This document shows positions 41,670 to 54,379 of a stretch of 64,000 nt of DNA, piece after piece (within the stretch, counting starts at the first letter, position 1; each line of letters begins with the position of its first letter). Source of the DNA: Oasisia sp. SBJ-2009 (taxonomy: Eukaryota > Annelida > Polychaeta > Sabellida > Siboglinidae); contig OZ024863.1 of NCBI GenBank assembly GCA_964017155.1, forward strand, positions 39,042,038 through 39,106,037. The letters run 5' to 3'. A program made the position numbers and the translations under genes. The notes below the pieces were generated by a model. It did no database searches. It had not been told where the DNA came from and saw only the letters and a program-made list of their open reading frames with translations.

Positions 41670-41810
41670 TTAACTGATGATGTAGTTGAACACAGTCACA
41701 CTGTTCACCAGTCCCGGCTCAGCCCCGTAGTCGCACACGCCTGCTTTCGCCACGTCGAGGTGCGACCGTGCAAGTGCGGAAACAAGTAAAACAGAAGATA
41801 AAATAGCCAT
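41670..41810 (-). CDS. Candidate signal-peptide exon or short secreted ORF
   Basis: From ATG at 41810 it encodes MAILSSVLLVSALARSHLDV and AGVCDYGAEPG, 46 codons before TAA. The start looks like a signal peptide. It could be the first exon of a secreted protein whose next exon is the candidate at 40891-41022. The gene is unrecognised. Confidence 0.2.
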   Translation of the reverse strand: MAILSSVLLVSALARSHLDVAKAGVCDYGAEPGLVNSVTVFNYIIS

Positions 41811-42431
41811 TGTGCAACAGCCAATTAACGGCGGCAATAAAAAGGACAAAACGCGGCGCGGGACGACGGGAGCGGGACAGACACAGAGATAATTGCAGCC
41901 CCCGGCGGGCTTCGGCAGATGCGTCCGTCGACACAAAGGCGCAGAGAATGCCGGGACACCCGCTGGTTTGATGTTGTTGAGTGGGGGCAGGGCGGACTGT
42001 CACCCCAACAACTGCAAACTCTCTGTCGAGTTCTCGCGTCGCTGTGGAGAACGCCAAAGTCGACTGATTCAAACATCTCTAAGCTTTGTCAGTATTCATT
42101 TTGTTTATGTGTATAATGAGAAGCGACGAGATACACAACGCCAAAAATACAATATTACAGACGTCATTTGGAACAATCTTCCATTCAGAGTTTCAACAGA
42201 ATTTATAAAGAATATAAATGCAGTGGTTTTAAACCTAAACAGCCGTGCATTTAAACAGATAACTGAAAAGTAATTGAAACTATTTCACCAGTTACGATTT
42301 CAGCCATAGCCTACGAATTACTTTTAAATAATTAGAATTGGGATTGGCGTTTCATCAATTCCAATTGTGTAAATAAATAAATTGCCAATGATACTCTGTT
42401 TTTCTTCAGCACCGAGACACGTCGTGTGTAT

Positions 42432-42432
<1 letters not shown>

Positions 42433-42498
<66 letters not shown>
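42433..42498. repeat. (TA)n microsatellite
   Basis: Nearly pure TA tract. Confidence 0.96.
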
Positions 42499-42499
<1 letters not shown>

Positions 42500-42537
42500 G
42501 TATTTTAATAGTAGATAATTAATTATCTGTACGATTC

Positions 42538-42960
42538 GAACACACATTGTTAACAACAATAAATACAATACAAACAGGTTCATTTAGCTACAATACTACA
42601 ATATATAATGTTTGAAAGGGGTAAATTTTAAGTCAATGGCTTTTTGTCAATTTACCCCTGACATATAATATTTATTTAAATACCGGTTACACATTCATAT
42701 ACAAAGTATAACATAAGTAAACATCTTGACATATAATATAGTTAAGAGAGATCGTCCACAACTAGATATTTCTTAAATAACAGATTCTTGCATTTATGTT
42801 TAAATCCAGCAACAAAAAAAACTATTTTAAAATCATCACGTAGATAATTCCATACTTGCACTTCCTTTACACAAAGAGACATTGCACGCATAGTGGAGCA
42901 GACACTCTGTCGTTCTAAATCATGACTGGCTCGCATTGAGTAAGTTATTTTTCACCTTGT
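42538..42960 (-). pseudogene. LINE 3' end with reverse-transcriptase tail and hairpin
   Basis: Minus-strand translation gives TRASHDLERQ, VQVWNYLRDDF and FKHKCKNLLFKKY, the ending of a LINE protein (xxWNxLP...FKxKxKxxL). The 3' UTR (42538-42690) contains AGGGGTAAATT...AATTTACCCCT, a hairpin shared with 56995-57150. Confidence 0.7.
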
Positions 42961-43401
42961 AAACAAACTTATAATTAGACAACTCTGATCGACACAAGTT
43001 GACGAAGATATACATAATAATTATGGTGTTTGTATCTTGAAGTCATACAAGTGTATTTCCTTTGGTAAATGGTAAAGCCACGCATTGTAACTCGACGCAA
43101 TGACGAACAGTCAAAGCCGTGTTTAGCGCATGTGCTGTAAACAGTTACGATCCCGTTTTTTAAGCTACCTACGTCTAATGATTCCAAACCTTTGCTTATC
43201 AGAAAAAGGTGTATACAAGCTGGTAATATACGCTACAAACATGGCAACAATAGTTCTATGCAAATAGTTGTAGCGGTGCAGCAAGACAAAACAGCTGATG
43301 AAAACGGAACCGGGTCATATTACGTACTGTGACTGTCTACTTGGATTATTCTATAACAGCCCGGTATCACGTTGTTTCTTTCCATGACACGGGATATCAC
43401 T

Positions 43402-43600
43402 TCAAACAACAAATCCGTACCCTTTTGTATAAGGCACATACAGTGTTACCTCTAAATTTTTCCTAAAATCGCATGGGTATAATTGATCAAATTGTTCATC
43501 TTTCGTGTTTTTCCCAGTCGATTGTATACGTTTTTGTGCTAGCTGGATTTGTTCTATAAAGGGTTTATGCTGTAATCCCCGACGGATGAAACTTAGCAAT
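43402..43600 (-). pseudogene. Possible retroelement ORF fragment
   Basis: The frame IRRGLQHKPFIEQIQLAQKR followed by a charged region loosely resembles the KRGYxxxFIxxxIxxAxxxR stretch of Penelope-like reverse transcriptases. It is short, and the match is weak. Confidence 0.25.
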
Positions 43601-43609
43601 CACTGCCTG

Positions 43610-44270
43610 TTGTATGAAACTGTATATATTTGTTTCATTCAATTAGTCAATTAAATTAACTCACATCTTCATGTGACAGGGAATAAATAAAGGATACTGG
43701 GGCCTAGGAGTTATATTTCAGCCATTCAAAGAAAAGTTCAAGTGGTGACAAAAGTAACTAGATTCATACAACGTGTCAACTATGTACGCCGCCCTTGTCA
43801 AGTGTGTAGACCTCCACAGGATGTGTTGGTTGCTCAAGTCAACTCTATTCTTACACGTGTCGACACTTCTAACATACACGTGGTGATGTAAACCATCAGT
43901 AGATATTTTATTCCAGTCATTTATTGTCGTGGCTTCGTTTCGGCGAATGGCGTTTTAGAGGTACTCTATACTGTGTCGTTTTACTGACGCCATTACCGTC
44001 TTTCTTTTTACTGCCTTCTCATTTTGATCTGTTCACTCTTTTTTTGTCTTCATCCTCATTTCTCGTGACTCTTTAGTACCAAATAGACTTAACGCACTCG
44101 AGCATTTCGTTTCGTCGGAATAATAGTTGTTCAGTAAAATATTATTCTCGATTAGATCCTATTAAAATTCGTTCAAACAAAATATTTGTAATGTCAATAG
44201 TATTATTTCGTACATTGTAATCAACATTATAACATATGTACGATCGAATATACACTCTCACAAGTAAATG
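43610..44270. other. Non-coding stretch, nothing recognised
   Basis: No exon or repeat that I can support. Confidence 0.4.
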
Positions 44271-44276
44271 AGTACG

Positions 44277-44277
<1 letters not shown>

Positions 44278-44343
<66 letters not shown>
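44278..44343. repeat. (CA)n microsatellite
   Basis: About 32 CA units. Confidence 0.97.
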
Positions 44344-44346
<3 letters not shown>

Positions 44347-44454
44347 TAGGGTTATATTTATAAATGTGCGTGTATATAATATATATCTTAATAATATTTT
44401 AGCATCCATATATACATATAATTATTTTAATAATAATTTTATCTTAGCTACTAT

Positions 44455-44529
44455 TTGTACATTATGTGAAGCGCCTGAGAGCAATACTATTGATTCGGGC
44501 GCTATACAAATAAATTGTATTTTTATTAT

Positions 44530-44535
<6 letters not shown>
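44455..44535 (+). repeat. LINE-type tail
   Basis: GAAGCGCCTGAGAGCAATAC, GGGCGCTATACAAATAAATT and then TTATTATTA are the standard L2/CR1-like 3' end. Confidence 0.6.
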
Positions 44536-44589
<54 letters not shown>

Positions 44590-44623
44590 GCACGCGCGCG
44601 CGCGCACACACACACGCACACGC

Positions 44624-44669
<46 letters not shown>
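44534..44669. repeat. (TA)n-(CG)n-(CA)n compound microsatellite
   Basis: TA repeats pass into CACACGCACGCGCGCGCG and then CA repeats. The microsatellite starts in the LINE tail above. Confidence 0.95.
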
Positions 44670-44672
<3 letters not shown>

Positions 44673-44824
44673 ATCACATATATGTTTTATGTTGTTTTGT
44701 CTGTCACCAACGGTAGAGAAACCATCCAGAAATTACAACGATATAGTAATTATTGCCGTACCAGTGTTGCCATTTATCACGAAATTATGATAGGATCTAA
44801 TCGAAGATAATTATTTTGTGAACA

Positions 44825-44829
<5 letters not shown>

Positions 44830-44894
<65 letters not shown>
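44830..44894. repeat. (TA)n microsatellite
   Basis: Pure TA tract directly beyond the stop of the candidate terminal exon. Confidence 0.95.
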
Positions 44895-44896
<2 letters not shown>

Positions 44897-44910
44897 CAAC
44901 GTAAGTGTGT

Positions 44911-45021
44911 TCACACGGTGCTGATGATGTTACCGAAGTGAGGTCTTTGTGCTCCAAGGGCCTTCCGTCCTATTAGCCGGGTCACGCCGTGGATTCCCAC
45001 AATGGCGATGAGAAATATGAA
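44911..45021 (-). CDS. Candidate terminal exon of an unknown membrane protein
   Basis: On the minus strand a good acceptor (CTTCCTCCGCAG) is followed by 36 codons and TGA. They read FIFLIAIVGIHGVTRLIG, a possible membrane helix, then RKALGAQRPHFGN and IISTV. The end S-T-V fits a class I PDZ ligand. Base composition is GC-richer than its surroundings. No upstream exon was found within the window, and I do not recognise the family. Confidence 0.4.
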   Translation of the reverse strand, partial: FIFLIAIVGIHGVTRLIGRKALGAQRPHFGNIISTV

Positions 45022-45689
45022 CTGCGGAGGAAGTCTACGTTAGATTTCGTAAACGACGTATTTGATTTCACATTTGATACAGCACGAGACTGCAAAGTGA
45101 GCTATCAAAATCAATCGAGCCCGTGAACAGATGTCAATACGCCTATTTGAAATAGACAAAGATGAGAAATGTACGGGACATTACGCAAGGCAATCGCCAG
45201 AACCAATCTATACCTGAAGGGAGCGTCCCGTAATTTGATGGAAAACGATCTTCCAGTTCATATAATATTTCACTTAGCTCATACAGGGTTTCCTCTAGGT
45301 GACATTATATTTTATTAAATTCACCTTTATCTGATCTCCCTCTGGGTAAACGTATACTAAATAAAAACGTATTTATCTAATCATCCAATATATGATGCTA
45401 ACGCCTAACTTTTATTTTATGTATGCCAAATACGCCTAAAATAAAGTTAGGCGCATATATCATGCCTTGTCTGATTATATAGAAAGAAAGCAATAAGGAC
45501 AATACATATATAAAAATCAAACAATACCAATATCAAATATACGTCATCATCTGTTGTAAATATAAATATTTTTAAATTGTAGGTCTAAATGTTTTAATCA
45601 CAAGTTGATTTAATTAAATATAATGCTATTGAAAATAATATAATAAAAAACATTATAAGAAAAAAAATTACGTAAAATAACATTTGCCA

Positions 45690-46830
45690 TTTTTGAGACC
45701 ATTTGACCAACTTAGTTAGATCATCTTGTAAAGTCTGTTTTTACTTTTCTCAACACTTTTCTGTTGTCTGCGAATTTAAGTACTTTACTTGAAAAGTCAT
45801 CATCCAAATCATTTATAACTATCAAAAATAACACAGGTCCCAACACCGACCCCTGTGGCACTTCACTAAAAAAACCTCGGTTCCAATTTGATATATCCCT
45901 TCTTCTATTCCGCTATCTGTCAACCATGTTTGTATCCAACTGATCATACTTTCCCCGAAACCTTAGGCTTTTAGTTGAACTAACATTTTTATCTGGCACT
46001 TTAACAAATACTTTCTGAAAATCTAACTAAACTTCATCCACCGGTGAACCATCATCTACCCACGTTGCAATATCTTCTAAAAACATAAGAGATTGGTTAG
46101 ACAAGACTTAGCTTTTAGGAACCCAGTTTGAGATTCAGTAATTAATTTAACGTGGTCTCTAATAAACGTTTCTACTCATTTTCATATATAAAACTAATGT
46201 TAAGCTAGCCAGTCTATAATTATTTGCCTTGCCCCTCGATCCATTTTTGAATAATGGTGTAATATTTGCTTCTTTCCATTCTGATGGAACGATTCCCTCT
46301 TAAATGACATATTGAAGAATAGGCAGTTTTGGTGATATCCCGTCAACTTCAGATTATTTGTTTTCTTTCATCATCTTAATTTCCTTTGATATCATTTCAG
46401 GAGTTAAAAACAACGGCCCTAACTGATTTGATTCGTCACCCTAAAATTTCCTAAAAGGTTGTGAACTGATATCTTCGTTATTGAAAACACGGAGCTGAAA
46501 TATTCATTCTAATGTTTTGCCATATGAAACTCAACAGATATTACATTACCTGCGCTGGTGGTCCATCCTTATCTCGAACCTTCTGTTTACTCCTTATATC
46601 AGCATAGAAACTCTTGCTATCATTGTTTTATGTCATAGGCCAATTTCTGCTCAAAAGATCGTTTTTATTTTTTATTTCATTTGTAACTAGATTTTGGCCC
46701 ATCTATACTATAAATTATAGTTGTATTAGTCTTCTACATTTCCTGTGTTTCTTTAAACTCTCCACATAATTTGTTTATGAGCAATCTAATTATTTTGTTT
46801 TTACTCATTCGATGTTGTCAATACACGTGT
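45690..46830 (-). pseudogene. Degenerate LINE reverse transcriptase
   Basis: Minus-strand pieces read VPSEWKEANITPLFKNGSRG, NNYRLASL and, further on, EVPQGSVLGPVLFLIVINDL followed by KVLKFAD. These are the fingers/palm motifs of non-LTR reverse transcriptases (WKxAxVxPLFKKGSRxxxxNYRPISL; GVPQGSVLGPxLFLxYINDL; FADDTK). Several stops and frameshifts make it non-functional. Confidence 0.88.
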
Positions 46831-47009
46831 GTTGCCAGGGATTCCACGTAACACCGAAATACTCCAACATACTACTTACTGGCAGAAGAAGTATACAGGA
46901 ATCACACCGCCTGTACATCCGTAAACGATTCACAAACGCGCCTAATAAAATCCACTAATCTTAAAAACGTTAGAAACAGTATGATTAATAAGGTCTTTAA
47001 TAGTATGCA

Positions 47010-47015
47010 TATATA

Positions 47016-47073
<58 letters not shown>

Positions 47074-47087
47074 TGTATATATATATA

Positions 47088-47181
<94 letters not shown>

Positions 47182-47250
47182 ATGTGAATAATTAGTTATT
47201 ATGTATATAGTTATTAATGATGTATAATTATAGAGTTATATATATATATA
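47010..47250. repeat. (TA)n microsatellite cluster
   Basis: Interrupted TA runs with TACTGTATA and TATTGTATA breaks. Confidence 0.93.
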
Positions 47251-47379
47251 TATATTATTATATATACATGTGTATAATAACCCTATCATGAATTAATTGA
47301 AATATTTTGTGGACTCTGTGATAGTTTTCCACCAGATAGAACGTATATAATATTATAGAATATTATATATGAACTATAT

Positions 47380-47482
<103 letters not shown>

Positions 47483-47749
47483 GTGTTTGCAAGAAATGCT
47501 TAATATGTTTGATGTTTGTGTTTAGTCATTCAATAATAATAGTAATATCAATATGAACTAGATGTAGTTAATGGGATTTATTCCATCGGCTCATCCAGAT
47601 AAATCACAATCGCAACATTACCCGATTATATGTTTCTGTTCATATAATAAACTATGACCTCCCACGTAATCAGTTCTACCACGGTCATTCCAAAGTGACG
47701 CTAGAATAATGACATTTGCTGTTGGCATCATGCCGTCCAGTGGTTTCTG

Positions 47750-48290
47750 TTAGGTCCTGTTGACACGTTATCCGTACGTTACTGCGACGTTACGACGACG
47801 TTCGATCCCGACGTTATGCCGACGTCACCGAGGTACTGCGCCGCTGGCCGTGCACTCGACCGGCCCCGCCGTCGACTTGCTCCGGAGCCGTTGACTTGGC
47901 TCGAGCGGTCGTATTGCGCCACTACGTAACACTAGACGTGCCGCCAATAATTGTTACGCCTCTCCGGCGTTTTACGTGTCGCCAATAATTGAATCGGGAT
48001 GAGACGCTGTCCGCTGCCACGAGAGTCGCGTCGTCGCAGGTGTCGCGTGTGGCCGGGAGACACGCACCGTGTCGTCGGCCCCTCGGGCGGCACCGCGCCG
48101 TCACCAAGCCGGCCTCGAGAAGGGCTCAAAGACAACTACCGTCGACGTATTTTTGTCTCTAACCACGCGTCGTTAAGGCACTGCGCAGGGCGTGGATTGG
48201 GAAAAACCAGAACGTATTTTGAAGACGTCTCGTCTCTATCAGCGTCTGGCGCTACGACTGGCTCCCTGAGTAGTCTCTAGTCTCTACACT
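47750..48290. other. GC- and CpG-rich block without recognised gene
   Basis: The sequence is rich in CG dinucleotides in an AT-rich neighbourhood. Short open frames exist on both strands but none resembles a known protein. It could be a promoter or a regulatory element. Confidence 0.4.
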
Positions 48291-48335
48291 TTGACATTGT
48301 ATATCGTAAATTTTCGAAATACTTGCGGTAACCCG

Positions 48336-48339
<4 letters not shown>

Positions 48340-48388
<49 letters not shown>

Positions 48389-48458
48389 GTAATAAATATT
48401 ATATATATTATATAATTATTATATTATATGTAATTATAAAAAATAAAAAATCTGATTG

Positions 48459-48520
<62 letters not shown>
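48340..48520. repeat. Two (TA)n microsatellites
   Basis: TA tracts at about 48341-48383 and 48462-48520, with AT-rich sequence between. Confidence 0.95.
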
Positions 48521-48523
<3 letters not shown>

Positions 48524-48559
48524 ACAGCGTATTAAACGACATTTATTAAAACTAACTTT

Positions 48560-50090
48560 ATGTTTTGTTTAATAAAATATACAAGTATAATATATTACGG
48601 AATATTTAACACTTTGTTTTATTTCGGCTGATTATGAAAAGGCCTATATTATGCAAACATGTTCATGTTTTGTATTTAATAAAAATATTTTATTTTGCCA
48701 TCTATATCGAAAACATTTTGGTTCAGTTAAATAAATGTAAGCATAATGTTGTAGCTTGCGTTAATTTACATGTATGTTTTAATATAATTACTAAGAGAAT
48801 GTTTGCATTATGTGTATACAAACTCCGCTATTCAATTGTAGATTTGTTTACCAATTAATATGTTATTTTGTATTCCTTTATAATACGCATTCACCGTGTT
48901 ATTGCGGTGCATGCTATTTGTGAAACAATATTGGTATTATACTAATCAATACTGCGGATATGTCAACAAATACATGTGTGAATATAATGATATGTAAACC
49001 AACGACAATAATGCATTATCATAAAGGTAATCGGAGTCACACCTGTACTAGGTCACCCTGTACAATCGTGGTGTACAATGATTGTTTCACAATGCCGACT
49101 TATAGAAAAATATGAGACTCGTTCCATATTACTTACGTTCCATATTATATTCATAGCAAAAGAACAACGTTCGTGGTGATTGAAACGACATTACGGTATA
49201 TATGACGGTGTACTTGTGAATGACTGACCACCATGTAGTACATGTAATCAGTAGTTGGCAACATGCAATAGACATGTAGATCGATTGGATTGTGCGACAA
49301 AAACATAATAAATATTCATAAATGTTTCGGGTTGCATGAATGGAAACATTACTAGTCAATGTTAAGTAATTTATGGTAACACGCGTGAGTGAAGACGTCG
49401 CGTTTGAATGCGGTCTTATTCTAAATTATTCTGATTCGTGGGGAAACCTACTAGGTGTACGCCTTTGTCGGATCACGCGTTCACCAAATCGTCTCTTTTG
49501 TTAGATCAATCCCACCACAAGCTTGGAACTATATATAGTAATCGTTACATCGGTCACTACGAGCAAAAGTATTGCAAAACACATTCGGTGTGATTTTATT
49601 GGTAAGTTATCGTCCAGTTTTGTGACATATTTGTACCTTGCAAATAAAATTTTGTTTGCTTTATAATTTATCATAAATAGAGCACTTATTTATGTTCGTA
49701 ACCAGGCGAAATATCCACCTGCGGTTTTATATAAATAATGTATAATCGATAGATTTCATATCAACCAGTACAATCATTATAGAGATGTGTGCATGTTTAA
49801 ACTAAGCTAGAGTAAATGTGTATGATATGTATATGATACCATTACCAAACTACCATAGTTTTATAGATTAATACTGGTCAAATCAATATCATATTTTTAA
49901 CAGTACCAATGTTAAGCAAAATATTCTCAATAAGTCATAAAACAGTAATATATTATTAAATGTGTAAAATAAAAGTATAGAATAATTCGTGGAGATATAG
50001 AGCAAAACATCGACATAATTCACGACGTAGCAGATAATGTCTTAATGACTAGGTTTAATGTTCGACAGTTATCAATGCGCATAATGTGTC
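48560..50090. other. AT-rich intergenic stretch, nothing recognised
   Basis: I see no exon, RNA or clear transposon. Confidence 0.4.
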
Positions 50091-50139
50091 TTTATTTAGT
50101 CCGTCCTGTATTTCGGTCGAGAGTAATGACTGGATAATA

Positions 50140-50545
50140 TAGTCTAGCTGTCAGTGTCCAATGTCTGTCATAAATAACATTATGACCAGCGAGTTGTCCA
50201 GCCCGAAAGAACGACTGGACAAGTTTCTGCTTGTTCTTTCCCAGGCCAATCGTCTTATCGCGCCGGACATTTCGATACACTTTGACAGGCCACGTCCCCT
50301 TCGCCCTGTTAATCACATCAGCCACCTCGTCTGTTATTACGCCGCCTAAAATTATAACTTCTTGACGGCCCGTGAAATAAAGATATAACCGGACTTGACT
50401 GGGCAGGGAAGTCGGACCAAAGCGAGGCGGTAGATATGTCGGAGATAAGTGGCGAGATAAACATCGCTCGGACAACATTCGATCCGCCGTGAAAGGGTTG
50501 AAAGAGCCGTCGAAACCACTGCTTCTCATTAGTATCAACTAACAA
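50140..50545. promoter_or_regulatory. Candidate conserved regulatory block
   Basis: A moderately GC-rich block contains ACTTTGACAGGCC (MEIS-type TTTGACAG), TTAATCACATCA and TGTTATTACGCC (homeodomain-type). A 148-codon minus-strand frame (50538-50092) runs through it but matches nothing I know. Regulatory function is inferred only from composition and motifs. Confidence 0.3.
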
Positions 50546-51187
50546 GCCCGTGCCTTAAGGCGATTGGGCTGTGTTTACGCGTACGGCGACGATCGTTGAC
50601 AGAAATGCGCATTTTGAGTGAATAAGCAGAATATAATATCGGCGCGTGTAGCGTAGCGTAAGTCGGGGGCAATGCGGAGTCGCGTCCGTTGTGGTCGCAC
50701 GTACGAGTGTGTTCGTTGTGGTCGCACGTACGCGTGTGTTCGGCGTGTCGGTGTGGTTTGCATTCTATTAGACACGGAAATACCTGACGGACCTAAGCAT
50801 GAGTAACTTATTCTGGCATAGAGCAACTTTACTAGTGTTAATTCCATTAAAATATACAAGAATGTTCTAGTCATATACGCAAGTAAAACGTTTTACTTTG
50901 TAAAGAAAGAAGGCTGGTACAAGTTACGTGATTAATGGATGGCGCGGTCTGCAAGTCACAACCAAATGTTCCTGATCCCAGATCCATAAGAGAGTTATCT
51001 TATCTGTTTTTAAGATATATTTTGATGAAACGTTTTACTACACTGCCAACATTATTAATTATGCATGACTTAATAAATATTTTATTTCGATTTTTCGTTA
51101 GATCCCATTATCAAGGTTTATTTTGTAAATTGTAAAACAATTTACTTAAATAATAATAATAATTATTATTATTATTATTATAACGAC

Positions 51188-51335
51188 TTCTTTTGCGCCA
51201 ATATCCTCGAAGATCAAGCTCAATGGCGCGACAAGACCAAGTGATTAAGCAAACTCGTCATCGTAAAACAACGCGTGAGTCGTCAATGGATGAATGAAGA
51301 TGCTATGAAGCTAAGGGTGATAGGCAGCAAATACA
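51188..51335 (-). repeat. Dispersed repeat copy (same family as 1-150)
   Basis: TTGCGCCAATATCCTCGAAG and AACAACGCGTGAGTCGTCAA match the copy at the window start. ATT/TAA triplets at 51151-51181 form its tail. Confidence 0.75.
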
Positions 51336-52339
51336 TCTCAAATTTTGCTAATATACCATACCATGGCATGCGTGCTACGTCGCTTAGTTAATAATGTATT
51401 TATTTAATCGGTGTTTCTGTGAAATACAGTAGCACTAATCACTGTATAAACCCGACAGGGGGCGTGTCGTTCGCATTTATCAAAGTTTCCATTTGTTGTA
51501 TATACAATGTATAAATATATTAAGTTGAGATCAAATATTTGGAAATTGCTCGGAAGATGTTTTATTCCAGTATTCTTGCTATAAACCAGTTCTATGTTTT
51601 TATGCTGTATCTTTAAAGAATTGTCGTATAATTGAAGGATAGATGATGATTTTAGACTATGACTACACTTTATAAAAACAATTATACTAAGAACATTATT
51701 CGCTTTTTCTATCATTTATATATTCATTGTAGCATATTTAGTATAATCAGTATTTCTGTGTACTGCGTTTTTTGCAATGGCGCTCTGATGACACACTGCA
51801 AAAGTACAATTACCAACACAAACCACAAATACCCATGAAACTTAACTCAACTGAATGATATCGCGTGTATGTAATGGACACTCACCTATTCTGTCAGGAA
51901 ACTTCCGGTTCGTAGCGAACTCCGCGGGCCGACCGAGAAAGCGTATCTATTCAGAGCTCATGATACCGACGACAACGGTATCGTCGGGCAGCAAACGCGC
52001 GAAGAATCCCCGACAGCGAGTCGACGTAACATGCCCTGGATGGGGTGGACGCTAGAGCGGGCCGGTGTGTCAGCGTATGTGCGTGTGCGCTCGTTGGGTC
52101 CTTGTCGCTGTGATGTCTTTGTAAACGAGCTGTAACGACGCGGCCGGTGTGGCGAGAGAGATAACGCGGTGTCGTCGAGTCACGCCCGTTGAGGCAAGTG
52201 GCGTGTCGTTCTTTTCGTCGACCAGTCGTCTGGCGCAAACCGGTGCAAATATAAAGGAAAATTACACGGCAACGCAAATAAACACGCCCCCCGGACGACG
52301 CTGGCTGGAATTGTGATTGTCGCGGCGACTGCTACATAG

Positions 52340-52520
52340 CGTCGAGACTCCTCCTACTCATTTACGGCGCGTGATTGATGTGTGACGGCAGCGGGCCCTC
52401 GGCCGAGCGGCCAGGGAGAGGCGAGCTAATGGCGATATAACGACATTTTAAGAATGAGGTGAGATAATAATCGCTGAGAAGATCATTACGTGCGCAATAA
52501 CGTCGCGCTACGCAGCCCCA
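52340..52520. promoter_or_regulatory. Candidate regulatory block with PBX/MEIS-type motif
   Basis: GCGTGATTGATGTGTGACGG joins a PBX-HOX half (TGATTGAT) to a MEIS-like TGTGAC. GAGCTAATGGCGATATAACG follows. GC-rich parts alternate with homeodomain-like words. There is no coding evidence. Confidence 0.3.
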
Positions 52521-53249
52521 CTTATAGTTTTAGCGGTCGTCGTTTCCCGCGGGTTCCACACACGGGAAGGCACCCGGGAATGGCGTCGGTGTTTGTCCTA
52601 CGCGATCTTGGGATACCGGTGTTTGATGTGGACGTCCCGGGGGAAACGAGAACAGGTGTGCGGGATCACCTGATGTGACGTCGTACATTTCCTCCGTCGG
52701 TTACGACACGAAGTTAATGTCAATGCTTTGTTCCGAAATGAGTAGTTTGTATCATCGCCGTCTGGTCAAATGCTGCGGTCCTTTGATTTCCCGATAATAC
52801 CTGTGAATGTGGGAGGCCGCAGTTAAAAAGCAGATGTCCAATACTACGTTTGTTCTCGGTAATTGTTTGGGGTTTATGTAATCCCATCGACGGAACATTG
52901 AGACTCCAGTCAGTAGCACAGAACAACCGTGCCGCCCTCTTATCACGTGTCGCGATGTCTTTGCGAGTTTTTTTCTGTAAAGAGAATATGGATTCTCCTT
53001 TGTTTAAATTGATCGCAATTGTGCAAAGCACACACGGTTCATATGGGTAAGGAAAATAAATTACCACGACGCCGCCAAGTTAATATACAATTAATGTTTT
53101 CACGGTCGATCGAAACAATAGATGCGTGAAAGACTAGCGCATATTTTTTATTATGACGTAAGCAAGCCGTGACGTAATGGAAGCTTTATTGCATCACTTT
53201 CCTCCTAGATCAGATCTTTTAAGACGTCATCAATTTATCGAAACAGTCG

Positions 53250-53334
53250 CTTAAAGGTGCCGTCATATAGTGCAACTTAGTTGCATGCAACCGTTGCATG
53301 CAACTAAGTTGCACCGTGTGACGGCATCTTTAAG
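53250..53334. repeat. 85-bp hairpin palindrome
   Basis: The outer stem CTTAAAG(G)TGCCGTCA pairs with TGACGGCATCTTTAAG. The inner 21-bp stem GTGCAACTTAGTTGCATGCA(A) is perfectly inverted around CCG. Only a few bases are unpaired between the stems. Confidence 0.92.
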
Positions 53335-54379
53335 AACATCAAAGTATCACAAGTCAATCAGTATTGAAAATGTAGCATTGCTACATAAAGGTCGTATATT
53401 GGAATACTACCGAGTGACAAACGTATCGAGAAACCATAACAACTTTGGGAAATCTATAAATATGACAGTAATGTACACATTTTGGTTTCTTTACGGTCCA
53501 TCACATTGTGCTGCTAAGTCGAATCCGACTGTTGTCGAGTCGCTCGCAGCGCCCCCAGCGTCACCTGTCTCATGTCGCCTCACAGAGTCGTTGTGATGTC
53601 CTTTGTCTTTGATCTCGACCAACCGCCGTCGTCTTGCTCTTGACGTCACTTCCTCCGTCCCGCGTCATTCCCATGTCACATGATGTGTTATTACGGATTC
53701 ATCAAATGTTATTGGATTATTAATTGTGTTTATTTAATATCGAATTGTTTGCTAGTGTTTTCCATCCCCGAGGTCTTTAGCATGCGGCGCTAACATCACA
53801 TCACGTCTTACAGGGATCTTCATCCATGACGTTTAGTTCTAGTCCAGTTCGCCATTTTTCTAATGCGTGCGATCTTTTGCAAATGTAGCGTGTTTAAATA
53901 AGCGCACCACAATCCTATAATACTACACAGTATACTCATTTTGGATTTTACATATATTATTATTTCAACTGCTGGGGATATTGTATTGACAACGGATCGC
54001 ACGACACAGCTCAGTCCTCACCTCAGACCTCAGTCACAATGTCAAATATCACAAGATATACATTAATCCACGTTAATGTTACTTTACATTTTAACCGGAA
54101 ATTGACCACGTGTGTTGTATTCCGTTATTATTGTTGTGTTTGCATGGAGTTGTGGTTGTCGCGTCGAGGTAATATGACACAAAAACTAACAACAACGGTA
54201 AATGTTAATTACAAATATTTAAGGCGCCTATATGATCAATCTATAGTATCGCCGGACTCCAGTCCAGTTCGTAACGCCTTCCACTACACTGTAGATACAA
54301 TCTCTCATATCTACCTCTATCTCACCCTCGATATTCGTGCCTCAGTCATCATTCAGCCATGCAGCGTACACACTGTCAC

